This document shows, one piece after another, positions 1 through 10,850 of a stretch of 64,000 nt of DNA. The stretch's first letter is position 1; each line of letters begins with the position of its first letter. The notes beneath the pieces were generated by a model, which was not told the DNA's origin, searched no databases, and saw only the letters and a program-made list of their open reading frames with translations. The stretch comes from Crocodylus rhombifer (taxonomy: Eukaryota > Chordata > Crocodylia > Crocodylidae), in contig JAVSML010024710.1 of NCBI GenBank assembly GCA_038503035.1, forward strand, positions 124,001 through 188,000, given 5' to 3'. Both the position numbers and the translations under genes were made by a program.

Positions 1-2567
1 TGTAGCCAAAGAAAACCGTAGCTCTAAAATATTTTGGAGTGGCCTGTTATTCTCTCATTGTGACTTCAGAGCTTCCTCAAAACACAATTGACCACAACTT
101 AAATTCTGTTCACTCAAGATCTTTATTGACTTAACTAAAAACAGAATAAGGACTTCAGGATTTGGCCTGTTAAAGCATAAAACTATATGCTATGAACCTG
201 CTTTTCCAATTTACATTTTGAAAGTCTCTTTCAGCCAGTAAAATTGTCACTATAATTTCTAATTTGAAATCATTTAATGAAAAACTTCATAGTTCTGTTT
301 CTGATCCATGTATACGCATTTGTTCCATGGTAGCTGTGAAAGACGGTGACTCAGTATAATGCAAAATCCAGAGATTTGCATCAGATATTAGCCCTCATTT
401 AGCTGGAGATTATAATGTAATTGAAGAAGTGCCTGAAGAACCTTACAGTTATCCTAAACTCATTTTAATGGGTTTTGAGATGTCATGTGAAAATAATGTC
501 AGTCACATCTATGAAAACAAATTTAAGAAGTTTTATGCACAAATAATATAAAATGCTTAGCACAAAACCTATTTATACAGTTTTTAAAAAAAGAAATGCT
601 TGTTAAATAGCCTCACTGTATAGTTACCAAGTTGCGGATGCTGTCCTTTTCCACTAAGTGAGAACTCGGCTTCACTCAGTAAGAGTACTCATTTTTGTTG
701 TTGATCTGCAACTTTACTAACTATAATGATTAAGACCATGATCCAAGCCCCACAAAGTCAATGACAAGACACCCACTGACTTCACCTGGCTTTGGTTCAG
801 GCCCTAAATAACTAGTAGCATCTCTGCACCCTCAACGAAACAGTTAAAGTCCATTTTTGCATAACTATGTAGATCCAGCTACAACCTGTCTATACATTAA
901 TTATACACTCTCCTTAGCTGGAAATAATTTTCTTCTTTTGGTTACTTTGCACATAAATTCTCCACAACTGCATTAATAGAAGAAATGTTGTATACATATA
1001 AAAGAAGTTATAATGTTGTGGAATGCCATTTTGATTTGTTTCTGTACCTTTTTTTTACTTAACTTGTTTCTGCTTTACCCTTTCCCTCTTTTCCATTGAT
1101 TTTATAATTCAACTACTCTGTTGATTACAGATACAGAAAACATAGAAATAGAAGAGACCTACATGTTTTAGATCAAAGTGGTCCAACGTCCTAGCCTCTG
1201 TAGCCACAAACAAAAATCTTGAACCAGCTAAGAGCCATAGAAAAACAAGCTTTTGAAGATGCACATGCCCCACAATCAATTATCTGTGCACAGTGCCCCT
1301 GCTTCAGAAGCTGCAGTTAAGCTGCCCAGGAACCATGCATGGCATGCAAACCACAGTCTGGGCATCTCTGTCTTAGATCATCTAGTTCATAATTTCCAAT
1401 AGCTGACTTATCTCTACACTGTTTTCAGGTGCTTTGTTTGGTTTAGTTGCAAGTATATCAGGCAATGAGTGTTTTGTACCACTTCCCATACTCCACAATT
1501 GAACAGATCTCATCTCCAGGAAAACCAGAATGTTTCTTAATTTCATCCCATGACCCCAAATTATACTGTACTCCCTTTATCATTTGAATGGGGTACTAAG
1601 ATTCTTTTACTGAATTCATTAACACTTGGAAACCTGATGGGAGAGGATGTTAAATTCCTCCTTCAAGGTGGTAAGAGAGAAGGCTGGGTCTGGGAACAGA
1701 GGATAGAGGGGCATCCACAAGAACTTTAGAAGCAGCCAATTTTTGACCAATTTTATATTCTTGTAACTTCAGTTACTGATAAAGCCTAAGTCCTGGAAAG
1801 GGAGTAAACTTGGACTAAATCCAGTAGGTAGAATGTATTTTCTTTCTGGAACAGAATTAAGAAATCTGTCTGCTTAGTCATCCCAAACAGTTCCTTTTTA
1901 CGGGAATTCCATCCTTCAGATAAATGCAGATGGTTGCAACTAGGTCTCCCAGTAGCACAAACTGGGCTGAATTCTTCCCTGACTCTACCTGAAAAATTTG
2001 AAATCTGACACTTTGATCCATGTTTTTAATTAGTCATTAATCCATGTCCTGCTGATGGCTGATAAAAAAATCTTCTGATGAAGCTATAATCCTAGAAAAG
2101 TTCTAGGAACATAGCCTGCCTGTAAGAGAAGGTTGAGAAATATGCAGACGAAAGTTTAGGCTTTATATCATACTCACTACATTACTATACAGATCAATTA
2201 AAAACACTAAGTCCGCTCTGCATTGTAGAAAGCAGAATTTTTTGAACAAATCTAAAGCTTGCATAAGAAGAGGTCCATTTATTTGAAAAAAAAAATCAAC
2301 AGTCACTGGCTTTAAAAAAAAGGATTGGAGTAATTTAACACTGTAATGTTGGCCAGGATGGTAGGGAGGACTTTCCACCTAGGTTTTGCCAAATTCTTTC
2401 GAAGAAAAAAAAATTTCTGCTCCCAATCCTTGCATTATTACTCGCATGGAGTACTGTTGCTTTCAAGACAAGGTGCCATGTCACTGAGATCATGAAGTCT
2501 TCCTTTGCTCAATGAATAAGCAAATGGTATTATTTTTTCAAGTAATATCAAAACAGAACAAGCTGGG
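1..2567 (-). other. RAB31: RAB31 3' flank, probable 3' UTR
   Basis: This AT-rich stretch lies directly downstream of the RAB31 stop codon on the minus strand and has no supportable coding frame. Mammalian RAB31 messages have long 3' UTRs, so much of it is probably untranslated exon. On the minus strand, AATAAA polyadenylation hexamers occur at 2278-2283 (about 290 nt after the stop) and at 122-127 (about 2.4 kb after it). Which one is used cannot be decided from sequence. A small hAT-like MITE sits at 1174-1370. I see nothing else of note. Confidence 0.55.
1174..1370. mobile_element. hAT-like MITE in the RAB31 3' flank
   Basis: A 197-bp non-autonomous element. It starts CAAAGTGGTCCAACG and ends GGGCATCTCTG, degenerate versions of the CAGNGGT...ACCNCTG termini of hAT MITEs. 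The flanks TTTTAGAT (1166-1173) and TCTTAGAT (1371-1378) match at 7 of 8 positions, as expected for an old 8-bp target duplication. No coding capacity. If the distal poly(A) signal is used, it is transcribed as part of the RAB31 3' UTR. Confidence 0.6.
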
Positions 2568-2665
2568 TCAGCAGCATCGCCTATTCATTTGTGTAGTCTG
2601 CTTTCCAAGTTTGATTGCTCCATTGTTACCATTTTCATGAGAGTCCAAGGGTGGGATCTGTCGAC
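2568..2665 (-). CDS. RAB31: RAB31 last coding exon (exon 7), C-terminal tail
   Basis: Encodes the C-terminal hypervariable tail of the Rab GTPase, which directs membrane targeting. Read on the minus strand, a TTTCAG acceptor precedes GT, completing a Ser codon split with exon 6. It continues RQIPPLDSHENGNNG, then a variable stretch, and ends NRRCC followed by TGA (2568-2570). The terminal Cys-Cys is the geranylgeranylation signal of the Rab family. The exon is 98 nt and gives 31 residues after the split codon, the same length as I recall for mammalian RAB31. RQIPPLD.HENGNNG is characteristic of RAB31 and differs from RAB22A. The middle of the tail (AIKLGKQTTQMN) differs from the mammalian version, as expected for this fast-evolving segment. 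An 11.8-kb intron separates it from exon 6. Confidence 0.95.
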
Positions 2666-3339
2666 CTGAAACATATAAAATAAATCTTGAAATACCTTAA
2701 TATCTGTGTGTATTTATATATTAGTATGGAATGACATGGCTTTCATTAAAATCAATTTCAATATGCAATAACTGTTTTCCATAAAGCTTTTATCCATATT
2801 TTAGATTTGGGTATATAAAAGGAAGCTGTGGCCAATTAACACACAAGCACACAAACACAGGTTGTCTATATGATAACATTTAGAAAGCATTGTAACCCTC
2901 CAATTATCTGAGCTTCTTCAGCAGGAAAAAATCTTTTTATTGAGAACTCTAAAGAATAATTCCAGTTGAATACGTCAGGTCTAGCTGAGCAAAACCTTAA
3001 ATTACCTATGTATCCCATACTAGTGTTTCTTCTACCCCAGAACTCTCCAAAACCTACAGGCGCTATAAAAAAGCAAACTAACTGAAAAAAGCAGCAAAAT
3101 GATTCCTTTAATTGAGTCCTCTCCTCCAGATCTTGATCCCTTAATTTGCCCAGTTGATGGGCTGACTTGTCAAATAAGGCCAAGGTCCTAACTCATACAT
3201 AAGGATTTGGGAATGTCATTCAAACTTGTGTGAACAAACTACATCCTTAGTGGGGGTGGAGGGGTATCATAATAACATGGAGAGAAAGGACTGCTCTTCT
3301 AAATCTCCCCCCTGTATACCTTTTCTGGCCTGTGGCGGC

Positions 3340-3930
3340 AAGTCCATTCATAAGATCTGACAAAGTAGGCTGCTACATACAAAAGCTTATGCATTTCTCA
3401 TCATGTTAGTCTAGTGGTGCTCAACCCATCTGGCCCCATGAGCTGGACAAGTGGCCTGGGTCTGGGTCCACAGGTCAGAACCTGTGCGAAGTAGGTCCAT
3501 GGGTACAATCCAGTGTGTGGGGCTGGCCCCACATCAACCCAATCCCATGCATCTGATCTAGCCAAAGACAGACCCTATGCGCCAGATCCAGCCATGGAAA
3601 GACCCGCACGGCAGCTCAGCCTCATGATGTGGATCCAGCTGCAGACTGACCTGATGCAAAGGTTGAGGTCATCTGGCTTATACCTCACCCTGTAGGGCTC
3701 CCCACAGGTCTGGAAATTTGGCAGCAGGGGACCAGTGGCAGTATTAATTGCCAATAAATGCTGCCACCACTCGCCTGATGCCAAATTTCCAGATCCATGG
3801 GGAGCCTCACAGGCTAGATCACATGGCTCACTGGGCAGGATCTGGCCTGTGGGCTTGAGATTAAGCATTACATACAGACTGTGTTAGTCTGTAAGGTGTC
3901 ACCCTGTCCTGTCTTCTGTTTTGTTGGCCT
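3340..3930 (+). repeat. Reptile interspersed repeat carrying a nested MITE
   Basis: The two sides (3345-3411 and 3882-3930) form one repeat once the inserted MITE is removed. They read GACAAAGTAGGCTGC, AAAAGCTTATGC and TGTTAGTCTGTAAGGTG in order. From memory this matches a very common turtle/crocodile repeat containing 'gacgaagtgggc', 'cacgaaagcttatgc' and 'gttagtctataaggtgcc'. I am not certain of the family; Penelope-like is possible. A second copy in minus orientation is near 51345-51560. Confidence 0.5.
3412..3881. mobile_element. hAT-like MITE inserted in an older repeat
   Basis: A 470-bp insertion starting TAGTGGTGCTCAACCC. It is flanked by a perfect 8-bp duplication, TGTTAGTC at 3404-3411 and 3882-3889. 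The internal sequence is partly symmetrical: CCCCACAGGTCTGGAAATTTGG is followed downstream by CCAAATTTCCAGATCC..GGGGAGCC. The element at about 19808-20135 is a relative sharing the CTCAACC start, 'ccacaggtctgga', 'attaatgctgcca' and 'ggggagcctcaca'. The right terminus is degenerate. No coding capacity. Confidence 0.65.
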
Positions 3931-4739
3931 TCTTTACTTGGGTCATACATAATACACCTAATAATACATGGCCATTACTGCTGCAGGCTTATCAGGAATA
4001 ACTAACATTGAAACAATGGGGTCTAGAATAAGAAAGGGCTCAGTTCAACCTCATGCACTAGTGTAGTATTGGCTTTTTTTGTGAGTCTTGCACAGTATCT
4101 TTCAAAGCTTGTAGGAATGTCACCTTACTCTCTCACAGGGGGGTTTTAGTTGAATCGTTTTCCTAAGTCAAAACTACATTCTCCCCTTTTCACGTTTCTC
4201 CTGGTCATACCAGGGTAATTAAATGGCTTTAAACAACAACAACTAAAGTATTTAACATTCACATATAATATGGCAGTTTCAGAGAACCTAAAAGCCTAAT
4301 CCCTTTGAGTAGGTTACAATCTAAATAGATATTACAATCTAGATTTCTCCCTTTCCACTGAAGGATTTCCACAGTTGTTTCTTACACGTTCTTTCAATTA
4401 TGCACATAAAGGCCTCAACCCTGCTAAGACTTGATATATCAGAGAACTAAAGATTACTATCAAGTCAAAAGTCCATCCAAACTAAGCAGCCAATGGTAAT
4501 GGCATGTCAGTTTCTATATCTAGTGGCAGAGGCAAGGGAGTGATATGGCTAGTGTGTTATCTGGCCACCTTTGATTCTCCATTCACACTAGAGACTCATT
4601 TATAGCAGGGTCACCTGGGGGCAGTTTTCAGCCCAAGTCTGTAACAGCCGTCAACCTTACATCTTTGGAACTGTAGCAGGATATCTTTACTTCTCTCACA
4701 TCACATAAAGAAAAAACAAAGTATTCAGCATAAAATCCT

Positions 4740-4930
4740 GCCCAGCTGATCAATAGCAAAATTTTGGGGTCCTGATAGATCACAGATTCAATATGAGCAA
4801 AAGATGTGATGCTGCAAAGAGGTAAATGAGATTTTGGGCCACATCTACAGATATAAGGTATGGTAGGTGGTAGTGCCTCTACTTGGCAGTGGTTGGGCCT
4901 CCTCTAGAATAATTGTGTGTATATTGCCAA
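4740..4930 (+). repeat. Short degraded CR1/L3-like LINE fragment
   Basis: The order of phrases follows the reverse-transcriptase 3' part of CR1/L3 LINEs: 'gatcacagattcaatatgag', 'gatgctgcaaagaggtaaatgagattttgggcc', then a region resembling 'gtggttgggcctcctctagaataattgtgtg'. It is heavily mutated with no open frame. The match is by eye only. Confidence 0.45.
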
Positions 4931-6654
4931 AAAAGGCTAATTTAAAACATTCCATTCAACTATTCCTAGCACAGACTTTTACTTTTTAGCTCCCCACCAC
5001 AACCACTGCAATGTTTCTATGAAGCAAATATTTGCATTACATTAAATATTCAATATGAGAATAGTTGGCCAAGTGTCAGGAAATTGATAGCTTCACATAT
5101 ATATGACTGAGCCTTCTCCACATGAAAGGCTCTATCCTGAGATACAAACTCTTTCCTCCAATTAGGAAGTGTAGTTCAGGAAGCAACTTCATTTTAAAAC
5201 AATCATCTATATAATACTCTTTTAAAAATTCTCTCTCTAAGGTCTGAGGAAGCAAAGCGTTTTTCACCAAATGATTCTTCAAAGGCTGGGGCCCCAATCT
5301 GAAATAAGCAGCATACCTGAGACATTTCACTGCACTTTAGTCCTCCCCTTATTTTGCTGCTTTTAAAATCAGCAAGGATGTTCTTCTGTCAATTTTCATG
5401 ATGCCATTGACAGGATCTACCTGACCTGGGAATGGCTCGTTCTCAAAAACCAGAAGCCCCCAAATTTGCGAAACATAATGTTAAACTACTGTGTATTTTT
5501 GTTTAGGCCTCTGCTTATATTGTGGTTAAATTTATTTTTCTTTGGTTGGTAATGTGTGTCATTTTGTGTTAAACTCTGGCCCCACTGAAGCATGAAGTGT
5601 CGATCAGGGAGGTGGAAGGTTAAACCCTGTCATTTACCAGAAATAACTAACGTAATCAGTACTAACTCTGTTTTGTATCTGGAGCACATATAAAAAGAGA
5701 GACAGGAGGGTGTGTACAACCTTGCATATTGTACCAAGGGACCATTTTATTTACATAAATACATTAACGGGCATCTGCAAAATTACCAGGATTCAAGTAC
5801 TGTACAATTACAGGTTGTTTGGGAAATCACCTTGATCATTAAAAACTAGTTGGGTGAGACGCTGTCATAGTCATTCCAAATGAGCAGGACAGTAAATACA
5901 CAAAAAAAATGCACAGCACCCTTTCAAATAAATAAAAGTAGAATTTGTGAGGTTTTTTCCTTGTGCAAGCTATTTACAATGTCATGGCTACTGTCTGTGG
6001 GTAGTTTTAATACATGAGTATCTTTGGAGAAATGTAAACAAGAGGCATATCGTAAGAAGCTACTGTATACATCAATCACATGAGAGGAAACAGAAATTCA
6101 GTCAACAGCATATAATTTACATATATGCCACTTAGTTATAAAACAAAATTTACACCTACTATTTCCATCTGATTAAATTTAATCAAGCATTTACATGAAA
6201 CACCCTATCCTCCACTCCTTAATATGTCAAAATTATCATTGTATACTTTAACAGAACTTCTCTCAGCGTACAATTCAAGGAAAAAGACCAATTTACGTCC
6301 TGTAATCACAGTAATTCTGAAATATTTAGTGAAGCAGGGCCTAATGTTATAAGGCCAAGTTTACTGAATTTCAGTGTGAAATCACACAGGGACAACATAT
6401 GGTGGAGTTATGCAGTAGAACCCAGATCATTTATTATCAGGTAGGCTGCTGAATTAAGCACCAGCCATATAGCTCTTTACCACCGCTTTACAGGGTGCCA
6501 CTTCTCAGATCAGCTGGACCTCATCAGCAGTCCCACAAAGATGATTGGAGAAACGGCACCCTTTCAAATAAAAGCTGCAGCAAATAGTTGCAGAACCTCA
6601 GTGCCCTGGCACAAAGGTTGGCAGGGACTCTGTATACCCCTCGATATTCCACCA

Positions 6655-7176
6655 ATGATCATGGCTAGGATCCAGAATAACCTGGATAGGCTGGAGAAAT
6701 GGTCTGTAATCAACTGGATGTGATTCAACAAGGGCAAGTGCAAATTCCTACATTTAAGGACAGAATAAAATGCATGCACACAAAAAAATGGGGAATGGTT
6801 GTCTAGGCTGCAGGACTGCAAAGAAGGATGTGGGGGTTACAGAAAACCATAAGCTGAGCATAACCCAACAGCATGTTTTTATTGCAAAAAAAGCCAACAG
6901 AATATTGGTCGTATTAACAGGAGTGTCACTTGCAAATCAACGGAAGTGATTCTTCCACTCTATTCACCATTGGTGAGGCCTCATTTGGAGTCCTGTGTCC
7001 AGTTTTGAACCCCACACTTCAAAAAGGATGTGAACAGTTTGGAAAGAGTCCAGTACATAGCAACAAATATTAGGGGTCTGGGGGGCAAGACTTATGAGGA
7101 AAGGCTGAAAGAACTAGTATTACTTAGTTTGGAGGACAGAGGGATTTGATGTCTTTAAATACCTAAAGGACTGTGC
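6655..7176 (+). mobile_element. CR1 LINE, 5' part of an interrupted copy
   Basis: Translation of the plus strand gives CR1 reverse-transcriptase C-terminal pieces, broken by stops and frameshifts: ARIQNNLDRLEKW, then LPLYSPLVRPHLESCVQF, HFKKDVNSLERVQ and KTYEERLKELVLLSLEDRGI. The copy is 5'-truncated; bases 6431-6654 just before it are unassigned. It stops at 'aataCCTAAAGGACTGT', where CR1 would normally continue directly. The continuation appears at about 9668, so a 2.5-kb insertion separates the two halves. The element is inactive. Confidence 0.8.
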
Positions 7177-9667
7177 CTGTCTGGTCTTGAACATCCAGTC
7201 ATGCGCCAGATGGACCCAGATGTTCGGGGGCATTCGTTTGTCCGTCCCCACTGTCCCGCTGAGCGGATGTCTCTCTCCTGTGTAGTCTCTCCCCAATCTC
7301 ACCTGCCACGACTTTGGATCTTGTTCCAATGGTGGGTGTCCAACTACCGGGGGTCTCTCGACTATAGGACAGCTGAATGGTGATCTTCCACGAGGCTCCA
7401 CCTCCCCTCTATCTCGCCTTTACACCCTGTCTTGATGGGTTCATGATGTCATTCCACCAGTTCCCCCGACTGTTGGGGCTCTGCGTATGCTCACTGGGAT
7501 GGTTATCAGCCTGCCGGGCCTAACCCTAACTCCGCCCACAGCGCATAACCCCTGCCTTGCCTGCCAGGGGATAGCAACCCCTTTAGGCCTAAGCAACACT
7601 TGGGCTCTAGATGCCTCGCACCGCAACCCCTTCAAAAGTGCAAAACCAAGGAAAAGTTATCAATAACAAAGAAATATGCAGATATACAAAGTGGGAGGGA
7701 ACCCTCTGCCCTCTTGCCATCTACACTCACAGCCTGCCCACTGTTGCGCCCCTAATGCCTGTGCACCCTTGACCTCCGAGCCTGGGTCGGCACGACCAGC
7801 TTGGCATGAGGAGGGGGATTTATAACCGGACAGGTGGGTGATAACGGTGAGCAGGAGTCAGAGGATTTAAACACAGCGTACTGGTTACACAGAAAGTTTA
7901 TTTTACTTATGCTACTGATGTGATGCAGCGTAGGCAGAAGAGTTGATTTATTCAGTTACAGCATGCAGATATCATGTTACCCAGCATTTACAGGGTGGGT
8001 AAGAGAGTTGCTTCCGAGCGATTCACACAAGCCGTTGCAGTCTGCAGATTATCGAGAGCTCTTGATAAGAAAGATAACGACAGAGATAGAGAGATAGACG
8101 GGCCGGCAAGACGGAGATACACCAGAAAGATACGTAGGCGCAGAGATAATATTTGTTGTGCACAATCTGTTCTTCTTGACTGTATACGCAGTTCTCTGCT
8201 TTGGGCGGAAGTTCTTTCAAAGTTATACTTGGCAAAGGTGACCAATTACTATATGCCAGGCATGAATAATTAACGAGTTAGCACTTGTGCTTTCTTTGTT
8301 TGTTCAGGTTTCAGAAAAAGCGGGGTTTCATTTTTATCTGGTCACCATGGGTACCAATATCTTTTTTTGACGTCAGGGTACCAAGCTGCAATTTGTTCAA
8401 GGTTAGTGTCTCTCTCTTGTGTGGAAACTCAAGTGATTTGAAATGAGGCACAGACAGGGGTGTGTATATGTAGCACTGTTAATACAGAGGGATAAATTAC
8501 AATTACAGAATTTGTTGTGTTAGCCTCTGACCTTTTGCCATCTGACCTTTTGCCATCGGCATCTGAACTCAAAGACTTTGAACTTTGACACCCACCAACG
8601 CCAGGCTCTAGATACCCAAGGTCCCTAGCTGGTCATAAACTGGGTCCAGGCTAGACTACAGGCTACTGTGCCCTCCTCTTTCCTCTTTGCCCAGCCTGTG
8701 GACTTGCTGGACCCGTGGTGGTTCTTCTCCGTACACCTTCCCCACGTCCCTCTTCAGGGTGGCTCGATGCCACTGGGGCCCGTCTTCTGCAGCCCCTTGC
8801 ACTGCTTATGCCCTTCATGCCTCACCTGGGGCGCCTCCTTAAGCCCTCTGGAGCCCATGACAGTCCCACCTGGTCTGGCGTTTCAGTGGCTGCTGCTCCC
8901 TCTGGCTCCTCGGTAGTAGCCCCTAGCATCACGCTCCTTCCGTTCTTCCCGGTCTTCAGAGCCAGGTCCTTGGTCTGAGCAAGGTGCTATCGCCTCCTTG
9001 CTTCCTGCACTGCCACCGGCAGCGCTGTTCCTGCAGTGGGCTTCACTGCGTTCACCTGTGCTGGGAGAGGCAGCTTCCCGTTCTTTTTCCCCTCGTAGGG
9101 GCTCCAGGAGAAGCCTCCCTGCTGAGGTCCCTGCAGGTCTCCCCTCCCGCTTCCTTTCCAGTGGCTCCTTTTACATCCGCTGGCCGGCTCCTGCCGCTGA
9201 CGTTACCTGCTGGCTGCAGCTGTATAAAGACACGGCTAACGAGCCACTCGGGTCCCGCCTCCATTTTCGGCTTTGCCACGGATCCTGCTGCAGGTAAGAA
9301 GTTTTTTGTTTCTTTTCTTTTACTTTTGTTTTCCTCTGCGGGTTCCTGGCCCCAGGGTTCCCCCCAGTTCCTTGGGGTCCTCCCCTCTGTCTCTCCCCAT
9401 GACAAGGATTATCAGGGCCATCCCGGAGGGGGGGCAGGCTGCCCTGGGCCCTCATGTTGGGGGGCCCCATGGACCGGGGCGGAGCAGCCATGGCAACTCT
9501 GTGCCACCACCTCTTGCTTTGAGTCCAGCCACTTGCTACCCCCTCCTCCCCCCAACACTGCTGATGGCAGTGGCAGCTTCTTCAAGACCAGGGTGGGTAG
9601 GATCGGAGCAGGGCCCTGCATGAGCTGATTTACCCCAGGCCCTGCACCCTGCTTAGATCGGCTCTGA
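7177..9667. mobile_element. Unclassified ~2.5-kb insertion splitting a CR1
   Basis: This block interrupts a CR1 whose two halves are collinear, so it is a later insertion. I found no reverse transcriptase or transposase. On the minus strand TATAAAT lies near 7820 and AATAAACTTTCTGTG near 7895, a layout that could belong to an LTR. The right part (about 8640-9660) is GC- and CpG-rich. On the plus strand it has TATAAAG at 9224, and TGCAGGTAAGAAG at 9291-9303, which looks like a splice donor. A short tandem repeat of 'ctgaccttttgccat' lies at about 8528-8556. Clean target duplications or TG/CA termini were not found, so LTR versus DNA-element origin stays open. Long frames here (for example 8984-9628) are low-complexity Pro/Ser/Gly frames. 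Confidence 0.5.
9221..9303 (+). promoter_or_regulatory. Possible TATA box plus splice donor in the inserted element
   Basis: CAGCTGTATAAAGACACGG is followed 65-80 bp later by GATCCTGCTGCAGGTAAGAAG, which fits a short first exon ending in a strong GT donor. The surroundings are CpG-rich. This would be an element-borne promoter antisense to RAB31. It is purely a sequence resemblance. Confidence 0.25.
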
Positions 9668-9902
9668 GGATGACTATAGAGTGGATGGAGATTGGGTTTC
9701 CACTATGGCTGTAGGGGACAGAACTAGGAGCAATCACTTCAAGCTGCAGCAGAGGAAATTTAGGTTGCAGATTAGAAGGAACTTTCTGACTAGGAGGGTG
9801 GTCAAGCATTGGAACAGGCTACTTAGATAAGTGGAATCTGCATCCTTGAAAGTTTTCAAGAGCAGGTCAGACAGATGCTGACTGGGATGGTTTAGTCAGG
9901 GA
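9668..9902 (+). mobile_element. CR1 LINE, middle part of the interrupted copy
   Basis: Continues the CR1 broken at 7176: 'gaggatgactatagagtgg', then 'gcagaggaaatttaggttg', 'ggaactttctgactaggagggtggt' and 'actgggatggtttagtcaggga'. This is the standard CR1 3' region encoding ...[15 protein letters not shown].... It is interrupted again at 9902 by the palindromic element. Confidence 0.8.
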
Positions 9903-10767
9903 TAAAGGTGCATCAATACATCAGTCCAATATTGGATCAGCACCAATATAAAGAAAATTAACTATATTGGAAATTGGCCTGATGTAGCCGATAATTTGGC
10001 CAATAAATGCTCATGCGTGCACACGGCCGCACTGCAGCCTGCAGGCAACAAAGAGCACAAGCCCGGCAGCTTGGAGAGCTGCATCCAGCTGGTAAGTCTG
10101 GTGTGGTGGAAGGGGAGGTGGAAGGGGAGGAAAGGGGCCTGGGGGGGCAGAACAATGCCACCCGCAGTGAGGGAGGGAGTGGGGCTGGTGCTAGGGTAGG
10201 TGCTGCCCAGCCAGAGTGGGTCAGGTATGGGACAGAGACATGGCTCATTTAGGGAGGTGCATGGGGGGCTGGCTTCCGCTGCTGCACGCTGCTGGTCCAG
10301 TGGCTCATTCCACCACTGCTCCCACCACTCGGCCCCAGCCCACAGCTGCAGCCTGCCCTGCCCCACACCCTGTGCAGGTCCAGGCCCCCCTCTTCCCCTG
10401 ACAAGTGGCAGGAGCAGTGGTGAGACAAGTTGGTAGACAAATGACGCACAGCAGCGGGACAAGCTTCCAGACAAGTGGCGCACAGCAGTGGGACCTTCCC
10501 CCCCACACCTCCCAGATGAACTGCAACTCTGTCCCATGCCTGGCCTGCTCCGGCTGGGCAGCGCCTATCCCAGCCCACTCCCCCTCCCTCACTGAGGGGG
10601 GCATTGATCTGCCCCACCATGCCCCTTCCCTCCAGCTCCCATTTCACCACAACAAACTTACCAGCTGGACTCTGCTATATTGGAAATCGGATCAGTATTG
10701 GCCAATAAGACTCCTTAAAAATCAACTATTGGTATTGGCTCTCAAAATGTCTATCAGCCCACCGCTA
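9903..10767. mobile_element. Palindromic hAT-like element inserted in CR1
   Basis: An 865-bp element starting TAAAGGTGCATCAATAC and ending GTCTATCAGCCCACCGCTA, which are imperfect terminal inverted repeats. Flanks GTCAGGGA (9895-9902) and GTCAAAGA (10768-10775) match 6 of 8. Removing the element restores the CR1 phrase 'gtcagggatgatcctgcctt', which fixes both borders. The body is a long imperfect inverted repeat: the left arm at about 10080-10260 ('accagctggtaagt...gaggaaaggggcct...gtatgggacagag') returns as its reverse complement at about 10510-10680. Subterminal AATATTGG/CCGATA motifs recur. The element at 44697-45060 belongs to the same family. No coding capacity. Confidence 0.75.
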
Positions 10768-10775
10768 GTCAAAGA

Positions 10776-10850
10776 TGATCCTGCCTTGGGCAGAAGGCTG
10801 AATTAGATGACCTTGTGGGATCCTTCCAGCCTTGCTTTCCTATGATCTGT
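10776..10850 (+). mobile_element. CR1 LINE, 3' terminus of the interrupted copy
   Basis: 'tgatcctgccttgggcagaaggctgaattagatgacc' and 'ccttccagccttgctttcctatgatct' form the conserved CR1 3' end. It completes the copy that begins at 6655 and fixes its plus orientation. Confidence 0.85.

Noticed and set aside
8984..9628. 214-codon plus-strand frame
   Set aside because: Ser/Pro/Gly/Leu-rich, overlapped by equally long frames on the other strand, in the CpG-rich insertion. No motif or homologous look.
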